The notes under the pieces: generated by a model
Database searches by the model: none
What the model saw: the letters and a program-made list of their open reading frames with translations, nothing else
What the model was told of the DNA's origin: nothing
Program-made: the position numbers and the translations under genes
Shown: one piece after another, positions 55,586-64,000 of the stretch
How the letters are laid out: each line of letters starts with the position of its first letter
Numbering within the stretch: position 1 is the first letter of the stretch
Assembly (NCBI RefSeq): GCF_018403685.1
Contig: NZ_BOVK01000052.1
Location: 1 to 64,000 of the forward strand
DNA length: 64,000 bases
Origin: Xylanibacillus composti
GTDB taxonomy: Bacteria > Bacillota > Bacilli > Paenibacillales > K13
Direction of reading: 5' to 3'

Positions 55586-56418
55586 TGGTGCTTCACCCTC
55601 TTCCTCAGTTCTTTGACCGTCTGGTAAAATGCCGGCAGCTCCTCCATGCCCACTTCGCGCGGACGCGGCAGGGGAACGGTCAGGATGTCCTCGACTCCTG
55701 CCGGCCTCGGCGACATCATGACGACCCGGTCGGACATGATAACCGATTCCTGAATCGAGTGGGTGACCATCACGACCGAGCTCAAGCTGGTCGTCGGGCT
55801 CTCCCACAGGCGCAGCAGCTCGAAGTTGAGCTTCTCTCTTGTGAACTCGTCCAATGCGCCAAACGGCTCATCCATCAGCAGAATCGTCGGATCTGCCGCA
55901 AGCGCCCGCGCAATGGAAATCCGCTGCTGCATGCCGCCGCTCAATTGATGCGGATAATGGTTCGTGAAATCCTGCAGGCCGACCAGTTCCAAAGAAGCCT
56001 CCGCCTTCTCCCGACGCTCCTGCTTGCCCAGCTTCTTCTTGTTCGGTCCCATCTTGAGCGTCAGCTCGATGTTCTGTCTGGCTGTCAGCCAAGGCATCAG
56101 AACCGGCTTCTGGAACACGATGCCGATGGACGGCTTGGCTGCCGCATAGACGACTTTCCCGCCAGGATTCGGCGCAAGCAGCTCCAGCATGAGCCGCAGC
56201 AGGGTGGACTTGCCGCACCCGCTGGGACCGAGGATCGATACAAATTCATTCTCGTAAATGTCTAGCGACACATGCTTCAACACATGAACGTCTCCGAAAG
56301 AGAGGGAGCAATTCACCAGGGAAACCGCGATTTCGCGGGTTTCCGAGGGTGCCACTGCCATGTCTTGCTGCCACACTTCCATCTCCTGCGCTTCGCCAGT
56401 ATGCACTTGCATGCTCAT
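55582..56418 (-). CDS. ABC transporter ATP-binding protein, NitT/TauT type (cyanurate operon)
   Basis: 278 aa. Walker A GPSGCGKST, Q-loop IGIVFQKPVLMPW, signature HQLSGGMQQRISIARAL, Walker B PTILLMDEPFGALDEFTR and the switch His in VVMVTHSIQE. Shape and length match SsuB/TauB-type ATPases that work with NMT1-like binding proteins. It carries an N-terminal extension of about 30 residues. 6 bp after the binding-protein gene. Confidence 0.94.
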   Translation of the reverse strand: MSMQVHTGEAQEMEVWQQDMAVAPSETREIAVSLVNCSLSFGDVHVLKHVSLDIYENEFVSILGPSGCGKSTLLRLMLELLAPNPGGKVVYAAAKPSIGIVFQKPVLMPWLTARQNIELTLKMGPNKKKLGKQERREKAEASLELVGLQDFTNHYPHQLSGGMQQRISIARALAADPTILLMDEPFGALDEFTREKLNFELLRLWESPTTSLSSVVMVTHSIQESVIMSDRVVMMSPRPAGVEDILTVPLPRPREVGMEELPAFYQTVKELRKRVKHQ

Positions 56419-56424
56419 TCCTCC

Positions 56425-57450
56425 CTACTCGATAAATTCGTTCGTGAACACGTGCTCCACCTGCTGCGCTTCCTTCAAAAATCCTAGCTCAAGCAGGCTT
56501 GCCTGCAGCGATTCCCATTCATTCGCTTCCATCTTGCCCAACGGACGATTTTCCGGCTGCAGCATCGGTATGCTCGCATTCATCATATTGACCTCATGCT
56601 CCAACGTGAGGTTGTTGCTGTATGCCAAACCGTAGGCTGCCGCCTCTTCCGGATTATCCAGCGCAAACTCCCAACCCTTCATGGAAGCCTGCACAAAGCT
56701 GCGCACCAGCTCCGGCTCATTTTCAATCAGCTCTTGCTTAGCAAATAGCGTATCTGCATAAAAGTTAATGCCATAATCGCCAGGCACAATGGTATTCACT
56801 TCATGGCCGAGCTCTTCTACCGCCAGCACCTCATTGATGACATACCCCGGCCATGCTTGCACCTGACCGCTCAGCAACGGGCTCATGTCGTATTTGATCG
56901 GCATTTCCTCGATGGAGGACGGATCGATGCCGGCGCTCTCAACCATGGCCCGGTAAGTCAGCTCCTCGTTGCCGCCCAACTTGATGCCGACTTTCTTGCC
57001 CACGAGGTCTTCCAACGTTTCAACGCCGGATTCCTTCAGGGCGAACAGCACAAACGGCGTATCCCGATAGATGGTAGCGAGCGCGGTAACCGGCACGCCC
57101 TTCTCACGACCAAGCAAGATTTGGTCTGCTCCCGTTACGCCGAAGTCCTCGCTGCCGGAGGCAACCATCTGAACGGCCGGGAAGTCTGCGCCGCCGGGAC
57201 GAATCTCCACATCCAAGCCCGCTTCCTTATAGTAACCCTGCTCCACTGCTGCGTAGAAACCGGCAAACTGCGCTTGGTGTATCCACTTCAGACGCAGCAC
57301 CACTTTTCTCAGCGGCGCTTCCTCCTCCTTCACTTCAGACGCGCCCTCGGCCGCGCCGCCGTTCCCGGAAGGATTGCCGCCGCACGCAGCCAGCAAAAGC
57401 GCCATTGCCGTCAGTAGAACCAGAATCATCTGCTTTTTGCTTCTTTTCAT
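56425..57450 (-). CDS. ABC substrate-binding lipoprotein, NMT1/THI5-like (cyanurate operon)
   Basis: 341 aa, start at the ATG at 57450, 9 nt after AGGAG. Lipoprotein signal peptide with Cys23 (LLLAACGG). The mature protein opens VVLRLKWIHQAQFAGFYAAV, the NMT1/THI5-like fold used for thiamine precursors, aromatic sulfonates, pyrimidines and other flat heterocycles, which suits cyanuric acid. Membrane-anchored on the outside; hands its ligand to the permease. 46 bp after biuH. Confidence 0.9.
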   Translation of the reverse strand: MKRSKKQMILVLLTAMALLLAACGGNPSGNGGAAEGASEVKEEEAPLRKVVLRLKWIHQAQFAGFYAAVEQGYYKEAGLDVEIRPGGADFPAVQMVASGSEDFGVTGADQILLGREKGVPVTALATIYRDTPFVLFALKESGVETLEDLVGKKVGIKLGGNEELTYRAMVESAGIDPSSIEEMPIKYDMSPLLSGQVQAWPGYVINEVLAVEELGHEVNTIVPGDYGINFYADTLFAKQELIENEPELVRSFVQASMKGWEFALDNPEEAAAYGLAYSNNLTLEHEVNMMNASIPMLQPENRPLGKMEANEWESLQASLLELGFLKEAQQVEHVFTNEFIE

Positions 57451-57496
57451 CGTAATCCACTCCTGTTGTCTATTGTATATTTGGCGAAACACTCGC

Positions 57497-58177
57497 TTAT
57501 AGCTGCTCCAAAGCCTTCAGCACATGATCCGAACGGCTCACACTTCCGAAGACGCCTCCCTGCATGGTCACCATATGAAGCGCGGCACGGTGGTTCCCTT
57601 CGTCTGTTGCTCCCGTGCAATCCTCCAGAATCAGGCACTCATACCCTCTGTCATTAGCCTCGCGCATCGTCGTATGCACGCAAACATCTGTTGTTATCCC
57701 CGTTAGTATCAGGTGCGTAATCCCCTTATTCTTAAGGATCAAATCCAGATCGGTCGCATAGAAGCTGCCCTTCCCCGGCTTGTCGATTACCGGCTCTCCC
57801 TCTATCGGCGCGAGCTCGTCAATGATCTGCCAACCTGGCTCCCCTCTGACGAGAATGCGTCCCGCCGGCCCGGCGGATCCGATCTCGGCGCCAATCTGCT
57901 TGCTGCGCCAGCGCTTGTTCGCCGGCAAATCCGACAAGTCCGGCTTATGTCCCTCCCGCGTATGAATCACCGTAAATCCCTCGATCTGACGAACACGGTG
58001 CAGCAGTCGCTGGATTGGCTGGATGGCTCTCGCCGTCAAGGACAAATCGTAGCCCATCCGATCCACATATCCGCCCTCTCCACAAAAATCAATCTGCATG
58101 TCAATGATCAACAAAGCTGTTTTGCTTGGGTCGAGCTTTCCATCGTATGGCCATGCGTAAGGTGTTGCTTCTACCAT
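57497..58177 (-). CDS. biuH: Cysteine hydrolase, biuret amidohydrolase (BiuH) type
   Basis: 226 aa from the ATG at 58177 (AGGAG 11 nt upstream); a GTG at 58189 is an alternative start. Isochorismatase-like fold with the Asp-Lys-Cys triad: Asp in [11 protein letters not shown], Lys in [11 protein letters not shown] and Cys in [14 protein letters not shown], counted from the GTG as D30, K137 and C170. RutB (ureidoacrylate) and BiuH (biuret) share this architecture. The operon context with atzD and atzF favours biuret to allophanate plus ammonia. First gene of the operon. Confidence 0.88.
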   Translation of the reverse strand: MVEATPYAWPYDGKLDPSKTALLIIDMQIDFCGEGGYVDRMGYDLSLTARAIQPIQRLLHRVRQIEGFTVIHTREGHKPDLSDLPANKRWRSKQIGAEIGSAGPAGRILVRGEPGWQIIDELAPIEGEPVIDKPGKGSFYATDLDLILKNKGITHLILTGITTDVCVHTTMREANDRGYECLILEDCTGATDEGNHRAALHMVTMQGGVFGSVSRSDHVLKALEQL

Positions 58178-58211
58178 GCTGCGATGCACTCCTCTCCTTT
58201 AGCCATTTTAT

Positions 58212-58232
58212 TGTGTTATATTATCTAACACA
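58212..58232. promoter_or_regulatory. Operator candidate 1: TGTGTTA-N7-TAACACA
   Basis: Perfect 7-bp inverted repeat, TGTGTTA (58212-58218) and TAACACA (58226-58232), centre TATTATC. It lies downstream of the predicted transcription start, between promoter and biuH. Confidence 0.55.
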
Positions 58233-58262
58233 TTGACTAATTCTCTCCTTTTATCTCTCTCA

Positions 58263-58283
58263 TGTGTCATATTATATTACAAA
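58263..58283. promoter_or_regulatory. Operator candidate 2, overlapping the -10 box
   Basis: TGTGTCA-TATTATA-TTACAAA, a degenerate copy of operator 1 exactly 51 bp away, so on the same face of the helix. It covers the -10 element of the operon promoter. Confidence 0.45.
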
Positions 58284-58299
58284 TAATAGCGTTTGTCTT
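58271..58299 (-). promoter_or_regulatory. Promoter of the cyanurate operon
   Basis: Reverse strand: -35 AAGACA (58294-58299), 17-bp spacer, perfect -10 TATAAT (58271-58276), about 95 bp before the biuH start. The imperfect -35 would fit a promoter that needs an activator. Confidence 0.6.
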
Positions 58300-58349
58300 T
58301 ATGTTTTTTACAAGGATATGACTGAATCGATTGTGGATTTCTATATATC

Positions 58350-58367
58350 TAACATACACCTAACATA
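58350..58367 (+). promoter_or_regulatory. Paired TAACATA direct repeats upstream of the promoter
   Basis: TAACATA at 58350-58356 and again at 58361-58367, 11 bp apart, 50-70 bp upstream of the -35 box. They share the TAACAYA half-site with the operators nearer biuH and are placed where an activator would bind. Confidence 0.45.
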
Positions 58368-58453
58368 TAATGCAATGAATAAACAGCGTGACCGTGTTCA
58401 AGCATGGTAATCCCCTCACAGCGCAGAAGTTTATTCCTTAGCGAAACATGAAT

Positions 58454-58496
58454 AGAGGCTGCCCTCGGCCGATCGGTCGGCTTCTGGACAACCTCT
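58454..58496 (-). terminator. Probable terminator of the beta-amylase gene
   Basis: AGAGGCTGCCC pairs imperfectly with GGACAACCTCT around an inner stem GCCGA-TCGG-TCGGC. It lies 33 bp after the amylase stop; there is no strong T tract. Confidence 0.4.
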
Positions 58497-58528
58497 TCAC
58501 TACCTCTAACTTATAGCGTTCATCCCTG

Positions 58529-60205
58529 TTAATGGCTTGGCGCGCCCGCGCTTACCGTGCCAGCAGCTCCGCCAGCACCTGGCGTATACGTTACGATGCC
58601 GGGCTGCGCGAAATAATTGTTCTGGTTATTGCTGTCCCAGTTGTTGTTCCCATCATTGAAGCAGAATTCCAGCCAGGTTGCCGTGCCAACCTGAATAGTT
58701 ATCTTCGCGTACCCGGGAATCTCCGCCTCCTCCATTCGCACACCCGGCACGCTGGTCCACTGCCCGCCCTCAGGACGGTAATGGATATACGGGTTGCTAT
58801 AGCCTTTCTTGTAGTAGATCGTTACGATGTTGCCTTCGCCGCCTCCGCCTTGCTGGGCCAGATCGACAATATATCGCTTGAAATTCGCCATCTCTCCTGC
58901 AGGTGAGCCGTTGCTGTTCACCACATGCTGCAGACGAAGCAGCGTGAACCCCGTGTATCCATAATTACTCAGCTTGCTGGCAATTTGCTGGAACGCATGG
59001 CTTCCGCCCGTAGGGAGCGCATTCTCCCCATTCAACCGCACACCCTTGGCATTGGCGATCGCAGAGACGGTATCCACTAATGTGGATGGCAGCGAATAAT
59101 TCGGCGCTGTGCCGCTGTCGAACATCTCCAGGCAGGTAAAGGTCAGGTCAACGTTGACTTCCTTGAATACTTGGATCAAGCGGTCATAATCCACATACCC
59201 GGCAGCATGCTCGGCGCTGCGCGGCATCGATGGGTTGTTCATTTGCCAATGGATGCCCGCAATTTTCACCCCAATCGGTACGTGAAAGACAGGATCAAAG
59301 CTGGCATGCGCCGCTCCGGCAATCGTCCGCAAATGCTGCTCCAGCACGGATTGATACCAGCGCAGGAAGTCCTTACCGTATACGGATTGATACCCTCCAT
59401 ATAGATAGAAGCCATCCCTGTCCGTTGGCGGACTGATTTGCGACAGACTGCTTAGCTGTAATCCCCACGCCTGATTTATGCCCTGTAAAGAGCCGTACTT
59501 CTCCAGCATTGCATCGCGGAACGCCTGCTTGGCGCTTTCCGTATAGACCTGGAATTCCCCTCTACCCGGATAACTCCAGCCCGCCGCCGCATAATACGAC
59601 GGGAAACGCAGCTCTCCTGCAGGTCCGGCGCTCAAATATATTTTTGGAATCAGATCGCTGTAGTTGGCGAAGTGTGCCGCGAAGGATGCGTAAAGCTCGC
59701 TATACTGCCTCTCAATCCCGCTCCAAAACGGCGAAAGGGATTCGTCATTCACATACCCGCTCTCGCCTTTGAACTTCATCTCGTCAGCTGTGCCCTGGCT
59801 CCAAAGCCAGCTCGGCAGCGGAATGTCGCAGTCGTCCCCGACATTGCCCCCGCATTTGTGCGTAGACAAAATCGGAATCCACTTCAATCCCGACTGGCGC
59901 ACCACATCCGCATAGGTCTGGTAATAGCTCCAATCGAACTGATTGTCTCCCGCGTACTCCACATACCCCCACCATACGTCCGTTGTTATGGCATAAACAC
60001 CGTTATTTTTCAGTGTAACCAGCTGATTGTGGAAGGCCGACCAATCCGTAATTCTGGACAAAGGCCCCATTACCGAGGCTTGAAAATCCGGAGCTACAGC
60101 AGCATCCGCCGACCTCGGACTGACAATCAGCGTCATCTGTGCAGCCATCAACAAAATAAGCAACAGTATCCAGGTCTTGCGCCAGGAGCGTTCAAGCATT
60201 GTCAC
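58529..60205 (-). CDS. Secreted GH14 beta-amylase with C-terminal CBM25
   Basis: 558 aa, GTG start 9 nt after GAGAGGA. Signal peptide of about 35 residues (LLLILLMAAQMTLIV, cleavage near ADAAVA). GH14 barrel: TTDVWWGYVEYAGDNQFDWS, HKCGGNVGDDC, acid Glu198 in YLSAGPAGELRFPSYY, and base Glu in KGVRLNGENAL. Residues 459-543 look like a CBM25 starch-binding module (VTIYYKKGYSNPYIHYRPEG, then WLEFCFNDGNNNWDSNNQNN). It cuts maltose from the non-reducing ends of starch outside the cell. A Cys-rich KCGG...DDC loop may form a disulfide. Preceded by a cre site. Confidence 0.96.
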   Translation of the reverse strand: MTMLERSWRKTWILLLILLMAAQMTLIVSPRSADAAVAPDFQASVMGPLSRITDWSAFHNQLVTLKNNGVYAITTDVWWGYVEYAGDNQFDWSYYQTYADVVRQSGLKWIPILSTHKCGGNVGDDCDIPLPSWLWSQGTADEMKFKGESGYVNDESLSPFWSGIERQYSELYASFAAHFANYSDLIPKIYLSAGPAGELRFPSYYAAAGWSYPGRGEFQVYTESAKQAFRDAMLEKYGSLQGINQAWGLQLSSLSQISPPTDRDGFYLYGGYQSVYGKDFLRWYQSVLEQHLRTIAGAAHASFDPVFHVPIGVKIAGIHWQMNNPSMPRSAEHAAGYVDYDRLIQVFKEVNVDLTFTCLEMFDSGTAPNYSLPSTLVDTVSAIANAKGVRLNGENALPTGGSHAFQQIASKLSNYGYTGFTLLRLQHVVNSNGSPAGEMANFKRYIVDLAQQGGGGEGNIVTIYYKKGYSNPYIHYRPEGGQWTSVPGVRMEEAEIPGYAKITIQVGTATWLEFCFNDGNNNWDSNNQNNYFAQPGIVTYTPGAGGAAGTVSAGAPSH

Positions 60206-60236
60206 AAATGATCATCCTCTCATTTTTTGCGATTCC

Positions 60237-60252
60237 GTTCCGCCGGCGGAAC
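60237..60252. promoter_or_regulatory. Palindrome in the amylase 5' leader
   Basis: GTTCCGCCGGCGGAAC is a perfect 16-bp palindrome between the cre site and the amylase ribosome-binding site. It may be a second operator or an mRNA 5' hairpin. Confidence 0.5.
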
Positions 60253-60261
60253 ACATGAAAC

Positions 60262-60275
60262 TGTAAGCGCTTACC
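60262..60275. promoter_or_regulatory. CcpA cre site of the beta-amylase gene
   Basis: TGTAAGCGCTTACC, 13 of 14 matches to the cre consensus and almost perfectly palindromic. It overlaps the predicted transcription start of the amylase promoter, a position where CcpA represses. Confidence 0.75.
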
Positions 60276-60279
60276 AAAA

Positions 60280-60309
60280 AGTATAGGGGAACGCCCCTAC
60301 CCCGGACAA
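60280..60309 (-). promoter_or_regulatory. Promoter of the beta-amylase gene
   Basis: Reverse strand: -35 TTGTCC (60304-60309), 18-bp spacer, -10 TATACT (60280-60285). Confidence 0.5.
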
Positions 60310-60568
60310 CGCAATTTATTGAACAGGGGGGTGGAAATAATTAACCTAACGGGCAGGCATGTCCGTTGGCGCTGTTTCTGCGTTATTGCACTTGTTACGA
60401 CAGAAATGTCCATTAGGGCACATGATCTGGCATCATCGCGTTGTTTTTTTCCTCTGAGGGACAGAAATGACCGTTACAGACTATTATGCGATGAAACGGT
60501 ACACCAACGGTCATCGGTGACCGCTACAATAACCCGCATGGTGCAACATCGATCGCTCCAAACAAACA

Positions 60569-60604
60569 GGAGCTTTCCCCCGGCTCAGATTGGGGGAAAG
60601 CTCC
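60569..60604 (-). terminator. Terminator of the xylanase gene
   Basis: GGAGCTTTCCCCC (60569-60581) pairs perfectly with GGGGGAAAGCTCC (60592-60604), 13 bp with a 10-nt loop; on the reverse strand it is followed by CTGTTTGTTT. 49 bp after the stop codon. Confidence 0.8.
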
Positions 60605-60653
60605 CTTCATATTGATTGAAATAGGAAACTATACAAGTGCTATTAATTCAGAG

Positions 60654-63600
60654 TTACCTCTCCCATACGCGGTACAAGATAACAGCCGTCTCCGCTCTGT
60701 TGATCGAAGCATGCGGATCGATCTTGCCGTTCTTGCCTACTATGATGCCGGCATGGACCAACGCCGCAACGCTGTCAACTGCGTAATCGGATACGTCTGC
60801 CGCATCGGCGAAGCTATGGAGCGAACCTCCTGCTGCGACGCTCTTGCCTGCTGCTTCCAGCGCACGCACTGTCAACAGCATGGCATCCTGCCGGGAAATT
60901 GCAGCGTTCGGCTGGAATCTGTCTGCCTCTTGATCAATCACAATTCCTAGCTCCTTCGCAATCCGAAGCTCCTCATAGTAATAGGCCGTTGCAGGCACAT
61001 CCACGAACATCGCCACATCTTTTCCGCTGCTTTGGAGATCCAACGCTCTGACCAACAGAGCGATAAAGTCCGCTCTCTTCATTGCAGCTGCTGGCGAGTA
61101 GCGATCTTCTCCCGTTCCGTGGATAATATCCCGGGAGGCCAAGGTTTCGATAAATGCTTGCGCCCAAGGCACGTTCTTCAGATCTTCAAACGTCTTGAAC
61201 ACAGAAGTCACCGCAAATGTGCTGAAATGCGTAGTTCGGAAGGTGACAACTTCTGCTGTTTGATCGTAACGGCTGTTCTGGATGGTGGTCACCTTGCCAT
61301 TGCTGTCAATATGCCAGAAGACGATATGTTCCGGTCTGGCAAGCTCCTCTGCTGTCGGCGTGTACGGAATGACTACCGTGACAGGTGCTTCCGGATTATT
61401 CCATGCAATGGCATCACCGTCTACTAACACACGCAAGCTGATTGCTGGACGATTGCCTATCTGTTCGCGAATGGCAGCGTCCAATGTGTCAGCTGCCGCT
61501 GTGTTGATCTGAATCGTGACAAGCTCATGGCTGTCTGTCAGATTGGACAGCATGTTGCCGGGCACTTCTATTGTCGCGCTTCCTGTCTGGATCAGCAGCA
61601 CGAAGGACTCCTCACCTAACAAGTTCTGCGCAGGCAGTTCAAGATCATAGGCGCTTTCCTCTTCCGGCAAAGCAATGATTATGCGTTTCGTGCCGGTTGC
61701 GTCCGCTTCCGCTTGTTCCAGCGCACCATTGAGCTGATCACCGGAAATGCTTGCTCTCAAGCGGCCATTGTCGGTTTGTGTTGACGGACGGATCGTTACA
61801 GCGCCATTCTCCTGTTCCACTGTGCCGTTCTGCGAATCGGTTCCTTCTCCACTGCCGCCGCTTCCGCCTCCAGAAGTTCTGCCCCCTGTCAGCCTCAGCA
61901 CACCGAATACGGAAGGATCCTGAAACCCTGTTCCCGTCGTGTCATTCCAGGCAGCCACACTTTGGCGGGCGCCGTCCTTCGCGTCATTGATCTGGACGTC
62001 GAAGCCTAGCTTCACTTCGTTCGCCGGTCTAATCGCAGTCAGCGGAATCTTTACCTCTACTGTGTAGTTCGTTCCATTCACCTTAGTAGCGGATTCAAAC
62101 CCTTCCGCAAGGACTGGCGAAGTAAAGGAAGCCTCATTATCGAAGTTGACTCTGTACTGGCCATCGTCAGCCTGATAGAACGTCGTCTTCGCATTGTTCT
62201 GGTCCAGGAAGACCTCAATCGAGTCCTGCTCCCAGGCGTTGGCATTGCTCTTATCCAGTTCCGCATCATCCACCTGAATCAGCACATACAGGTTGCGTGC
62301 ATCCCATAGCGCCTTCGCTACACCGGATGCGCCTTGCCAGGCCGTCTGATACTGGTCAATCGGAATTTCCTGTGCCGCATGCCATACCGCATCCACTTCT
62401 CCGTCTATGACAGGCGTGCCGTACCGGGCTGTCGCTTGCTTGGCATCGGATGTGTCGCGCTCATGCTCCGCGAGGAACTTATCCGGATCGATTACGCCGT
62501 AGTAAGCCGGCTTCGCCCGCAGATTCGCGTCGAACAACAGAGGGGATTGCGCGGCTCTCCAGCTCGTCGCGTCATTCAAGCCCCAGAACGTCACGCGCGC
62601 GATATGGTCTGCATGCTCTTTGTAAATTTGGAATAGCTGTGCGTACAGATACCCTTGAGCAATAGCCTCTTTCTCGGACAGTTGATTGTTGCTGCCAGCC
62701 GTAATATCCAACTCCGTAATGCTCACCTCAACTCCGAGAGATGCAAATCTCTCCAGCGACAGCCGAACATTCTCCGGATTCGTATTGACATTGTAGTGCG
62801 CCTGCATGCCGATGCCGTCTATTAGCAATTTGCCCGGATGGGTCTCGGCATACTTTTCGTTCAGCTCCTTGACCATGTGGTAGATGGCCCGCGCTTTATT
62901 CTGATTGTCATCATTGTAGTCGTTGTAGTACAGCTTGACATCCCATTCAGGATGATCATCCAGCACTTCCCTTGCAGCCAAAAACGCTTCTTCCACATAG
63001 TCCGGACCGATTGCCCGATACCAGCCGGATTGGCGCAATGCCGAGCGCCAGTCTTCCGGAGTAGGCGGATTGTCATTGATCGCCTCGTTCAGGACATCCC
63101 AGCCAATGACTCTGTCCCCGAAATGCTCGACAACTGTTTTGACGTGGGTGCGCAAGTTTTGAAGCGCTTCTTCCCGATCCAGATACAGCGTATTGCCATG
63201 CTCATCTTCGACCGGGTCTCCATTTTCGTCCACAACCGTATGCAGCCACAATGGAGACTGCTGATGCCAGACAAGCACGTGTCCGAACATTTGCAAGCCT
63301 TCAGCCAGCACCTTGTCCACGAGCTCATCCTCAGCAGCGAAATCAAATTCCCTGTCTGCATTGTAAACTTGGTCCGGCTTCATGGCATTTTCCGCCGTTG
63401 CCACATTGTGATGCATCTTGAGCAGCTCGAGACGCACGCCTTCCAGGTCAGCAGCCGATACGGCATTGCCAATAAGGAAGTCGTCCTGATAAGCATCCTT
63501 GATCGGCAGCAGATCTCTCTCAATATCAACCGGACCCGAGCCTGTCGGTTCAAAGCTGATGTCGTCAATGTAGAACGACGCATTCGCATTGGACGAAGCT

Positions 63601-64000
63601 TCCACGTAAATGGTTAGATGCTCGCCTCCCGCAGACGTATAGCGATACGTGCCTTCAAGCTGAACCCAGCCATCGCTGGCGCTAACTGTTCGCGAAGTAA
63701 TATTGTTGTAGCTGGCTCCGGAATCGGAATGCCCTACTTGTGTAGACAGCTGCAACGTAGTGCTCGTCGGTTCGATCAGCTTCACCCAGACCGATACGCG
63801 GTATTCGTAGCCCAGATCCACATATTTCTCCACTCGCAGAGAAGGACCATGCCACGTCTCGGAACGCCCCTCTACTTTCAGTGCATAAGAGCCGTCTTCG
63901 GTATGATTCGCTTCATCCGTCACCGTGAGGATTTCCGTTCCGCCCCTGCCTTCAACGCCGCCTGATGTCCGATCTTCGAAGGTAATGGTAGTGAACGGCA
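60654..64000 (-). CDS. Cell-surface GH10 xylanase: CBM22 (partial) - GH10 - CBM9 - SLH x3
   Basis: At least 1115 residues; the frame stays open to the window edge, so the N-terminus (signal peptide and probably more CBM22) is missing. Order: a CBM22 (about 63540-64000, ending [14 protein letters not shown]); GH10 barrel with acid/base Glu in [10 protein letters not shown] (codon 63084-63086) and nucleophile Glu in VSITELDI (62712-62714); a CBM9 (about 61880-62440: [31 protein letters not shown]); a Gly/Ser linker; a beta-rich module of unknown type (about 61230-61800); and three SLH motifs (60657-61200: [50 protein letters not shown]) that bind pyruvylated wall polymer. It degrades xylan while tethered to the cell surface, feeding the importers. 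Confidence 0.97.
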   Translation of the reverse strand, partial: PFTTITFEDRTSGGVEGRGGTEILTVTDEANHTEDGSYALKVEGRSETWHGPSLRVEKYVDLGYEYRVSVWVKLIEPTSTTLQLSTQVGHSDSGASYNNITSRTVSASDGWVQLEGTYRYTSAGGEHLTIYVEASSNANASFYIDDISFEPTGSGPVDIERDLLPIKDAYQDDFLIGNAVSAADLEGVRLELLKMHHNVATAENAMKPDQVYNADREFDFAAEDELVDKVLAEGLQMFGHVLVWHQQSPLWLHTVVDENGDPVEDEHGNTLYLDREEALQNLRTHVKTVVEHFGDRVIGWDVLNEAINDNPPTPEDWRSALRQSGWYRAIGPDYVEEAFLAAREVLDDHPEWDVKLYYNDYNDDNQNKARAIYHMVKELNEKYAETHPGKLLIDGIGMQAHYNVNTNPENVRLSLERFASLGVEVSITELDITAGSNNQLSEKEAIAQGYLYAQLFQIYKEHADHIARVTFWGLNDATSWRAAQSPLLFDANLRAKPAYYGVIDPDKFLAEHERDTSDAKQATARYGTPVIDGEVDAVWHAAQEIPIDQYQTAWQGASGVAKALWDARNLYVLIQVDDAELDKSNANAWEQDSIEVFLDQNNAKTTFYQADDGQYRVNFDNEASFTSPVLAEGFESATKVNGTNYTVEVKIPLTAIRPANEVKLGFDVQINDAKDGARQSVAAWNDTTGTGFQDPSVFGVLRLTGGRTSGGGSGGSGEGTDSQNGTVEQENGAVTIRPSTQTDNGRLRASISGDQLNGALEQAEADATGTKRIIIALPEEESAYDLELPAQNLLGEESFVLLIQTGSATIEVPGNMLSNLTDSHELVTIQINTAAADTLDAAIREQIGNRPAISLRVLVDGDAIAWNNPEAPVTVVIPYTPTAEELARPEHIVFWHIDSNGKVTTIQNSRYDQTAEVVTFRTTHFSTFAVTSVFKTFEDLKNVPWAQAFIETLASRDIIHGTGEDRYSPAAAMKRADFIALLVRALDLQSSGKDVAMFVDVPATAYYYEELRIAKELGIVIDQEADRFQPNAAISRQDAMLLTVRALEAAGKSVAAGGSLHSFADAADVSDYAVDSVAALVHAGIIVGKNGKIDPHASINRAETAVILYRVWER

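Larger units (their letters stand above)
58178..58528. other. Promoter region of the cyanurate operon and 3' region of the amylase gene
   Basis: 351 bp, AT-rich between 58200 and 58390. It contains the operon promoter and TAACAYA repeats described separately, and a hairpin near 58454-58496 belonging to the amylase gene on the far side. Confidence 0.6.
60206..60653. other. Amylase control region and xylanase 3' region
   Basis: 448 bp. Besides the palindrome, cre site, promoter and terminator listed separately, 60340-60540 holds degenerate direct repeats GACAGAAATGTCCATTA (from 60399) and GACAGAAATGACCGTTA (from 60460), 61 bp apart. No gene is supported. Confidence 0.5.

Overview
The window looks like chromosomal DNA of a soil or plant-associated Paenibacillus (Bacillota). 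GC content is mid-range, Shine-Dalgarno sequences are strong, and GTG and TTG starts are common. The typical Paenibacillus sugar modules (YesM/YesN two-component pairs plus LplB/YtcP/LipO ABC transporters) occur twice, and one exoenzyme is a large xylanase anchored by SLH domains. All assignments come from reading the sequence; no database search was run.

Layout. 1-6.4 kb is an accessory region: the tip of an Rhs core at the window edge, an AT-rich BtrH-like gene, and two large uncharacterised proteins (666 and about 844 aa), the larger ending in a GspG-like calcium-site domain. 6.6-13.9 kb holds a secreted RCC1-repeat protein, a decayed ABC-exporter fragment, a GH43 beta-xylosidase, a GNAT acetyltransferase, a fosmidomycin-resistance-type MFS pump and a second BtrH-like protein. 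14-23.7 kb is sugar module 1 (sensor kinase, AraC-type response regulator, solute-binding lipoprotein, two permeases) with a chemoreceptor upstream. 24.3-28.4 kb is an overlapping ABC exporter plus DesK/DesR-type two-component cassette, organised like lnrJKLMN or yvfRSTU. 28.6-38.3 kb is sugar module 2, ending in a GH95 enzyme. 38.6-47 kb carries a GH3 enzyme with a beta-trefoil insert and CBM6, a GH43, an AraC regulator and a GH51 arabinofuranosidase divergent from a wHTH regulator. 48-49.9 kb is a DinB gene and 1 kb of repeat-rich non-coding DNA.

49.9-58.2 kb is the highlight: an eight-gene tightly packed operon that reads as a complete cyanuric acid/biuret nitrogen-scavenging system (BiuH-type biuret hydrolase, NitT/TauT-type ABC transporter, AtzD-type ring-opening amidohydrolase, cupin, PucR regulator, AtzF-type allophanate hydrolase). 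Its promoter region carries a family of TAACAYA repeats that could be the operator. 58.5-64 kb holds a secreted GH14 beta-amylase with CBM25 under a good cre site, and the 3' part of a CBM22-GH10-CBM9-SLH xylanase that runs off the window.

How the genes fit together: the secreted xylanase and amylase would release oligosaccharides, the two binding-protein-dependent ABC systems import them under YesM/YesN control, and the cytoplasmic GH43, GH51, GH95 and GH3 enzymes would trim them. cre-like sites before several modules suggest CcpA control. The cyanurate operon is a separate nitrogen-acquisition unit.
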